Below, one piece after another: positions 7,909 through 8,002 of a DNA stretch of 8,002 nt. The stretch is taken from NCBI GenBank assembly GCA_003162255.1, contig PMMJ01000107.1, positions 4,642-12,643 on the forward strand, given 5' to 3'. The position numbers and the translations under genes were made by a program. The notes under the pieces were generated by a model that saw only the letters and a program-made list of their open reading frames with translations, searched no databases and was not told the origin of the DNA. How positions within the stretch are numbered: the stretch's first letter is position 1; each line of letters starts with the position of its first letter. This DNA is from Acidobacteriaceae bacterium. Lineage in GTDB: Bacteria; Acidobacteriota; Terriglobia; Terriglobales; Acidobacteriaceae.

Positions 7909-7931
7909 GAACAGTATTGTTCATACACTGT
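7909..7931. promoter_or_regulatory. Operator-like palindrome between integrase and the divergent gene
   Basis: GAACAGTATTGTTC (7909-7922) is self-complementary at six of seven paired positions. It overlaps a wider ACAGT-N11-ACTGT dyad (7911-7915 and 7927-7931). The site lies 38 bases upstream of the integrase start and 54 bases before the ATG at 7985, where a regulator of an integrated element would bind. The protein that binds is unknown. Confidence 0.45.
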
Positions 7932-7969
7932 CCCGCATGATTTTGGAAGCTGTGGATGACAAGTGAGAC

Positions 7970-7975
7970 AGGAGG
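7970..7975 (+). promoter_or_regulatory. Strong Shine-Dalgarno before the gene leaving the window
   Basis: AGGAGG lies nine bases before the ATG at 7985. It fixes the start of the partial gene and disfavours an ATG at 7955 in another frame. Confidence 0.6.
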
Positions 7976-7984
7976 AAATTTTCG

Positions 7985-8002
7985 ATGTCTTCTTTACGAA
8001 AT
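7985..8002 (+). CDS. Start of an unidentified gene, truncated by the window edge
   Basis: Only six codons are visible (MSSLRN), so the product cannot be identified. A full AGGAGG sequence nine bases upstream makes it a credible start. It diverges from the integrase across a 114-base region holding an operator-like palindrome. In tRNA-integrated elements the gene in this position is often an excisionase or a small helix-turn-helix regulator, but nothing in these six residues tests that. Confidence 0.5.

Noticed and set aside
7955..8002. Alternative start ATG at 7955 for the gene leaving the right edge
   Set aside because: It has no ribosome-binding site, whereas the ATG at 7985 in another frame has AGGAGG nine bases upstream.

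Overview
The window is about 8 kb of moderately GC-rich bacterial DNA. Secreted glycoside hydrolases, a secreted amidohydrolase and a Gfo/Idh/MocA oxidoreductase stand next to a tRNA-Asn gene carrying an integrase. This mix suits a soil saprophyte, and my best guess is Acidobacteriota (Terriglobia). That is inferred from gene content and protein style only; there is no 16S or other marker gene here.

Layout. (1) Positions 1-546 are gene-poor. They hold one small, very basic ORF (161-289) with a strong Shine-Dalgarno (SD) sequence, and a perfect 10-bp inverted repeat (352-384). (2) Positions 547-2650 (+) encode a GH42 beta-galactosidase. Its signal peptide lies in a different frame from the catalytic domain, so the gene is frameshifted near 620-652 in this sequence. 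(3) Positions 2652-5074 (-) hold a probable two-gene operon, a secreted metal-dependent amidohydrolase followed by a Gfo/Idh/MocA oxidoreductase. The oxidoreductase meets the GH42 gene tail to tail with one base between the stop codons. (4) Positions 5075-5293 are a divergent intergenic region. (5) Positions 5294-6319 (+) encode a small secreted GH18-type hydrolase. (6) Positions 6497-6571 are tRNA-Asn(GUU) with an encoded CCA. (7) From about 6572 to the right edge lies the start of an integrated element. A tyrosine recombinase (6578-7870, -) ends six bases from the tRNA, and a divergent gene starts at 7985 and runs off the window.

How it fits together. The left two thirds look like ordinary chromosomal genes for degrading extracellular polymers: a galactoside hydrolase, a GH18 hydrolase, a secreted amidohydrolase and a sugar-type oxidoreductase. 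No transporter or regulator is present to name a specific substrate. The right end is the classic tRNA-anchored junction of a genomic island or prophage, whose cargo lies beyond position 8002. Regulatory-looking DNA sits at both ends of the integrase: a 10-bp tandem repeat in its 3' end and a palindrome upstream of its start. Both contain GAAC-N6-GTTC. I found no CRISPR array, insertion sequence or rRNA, and no clearly new multi-gene system inside the window.
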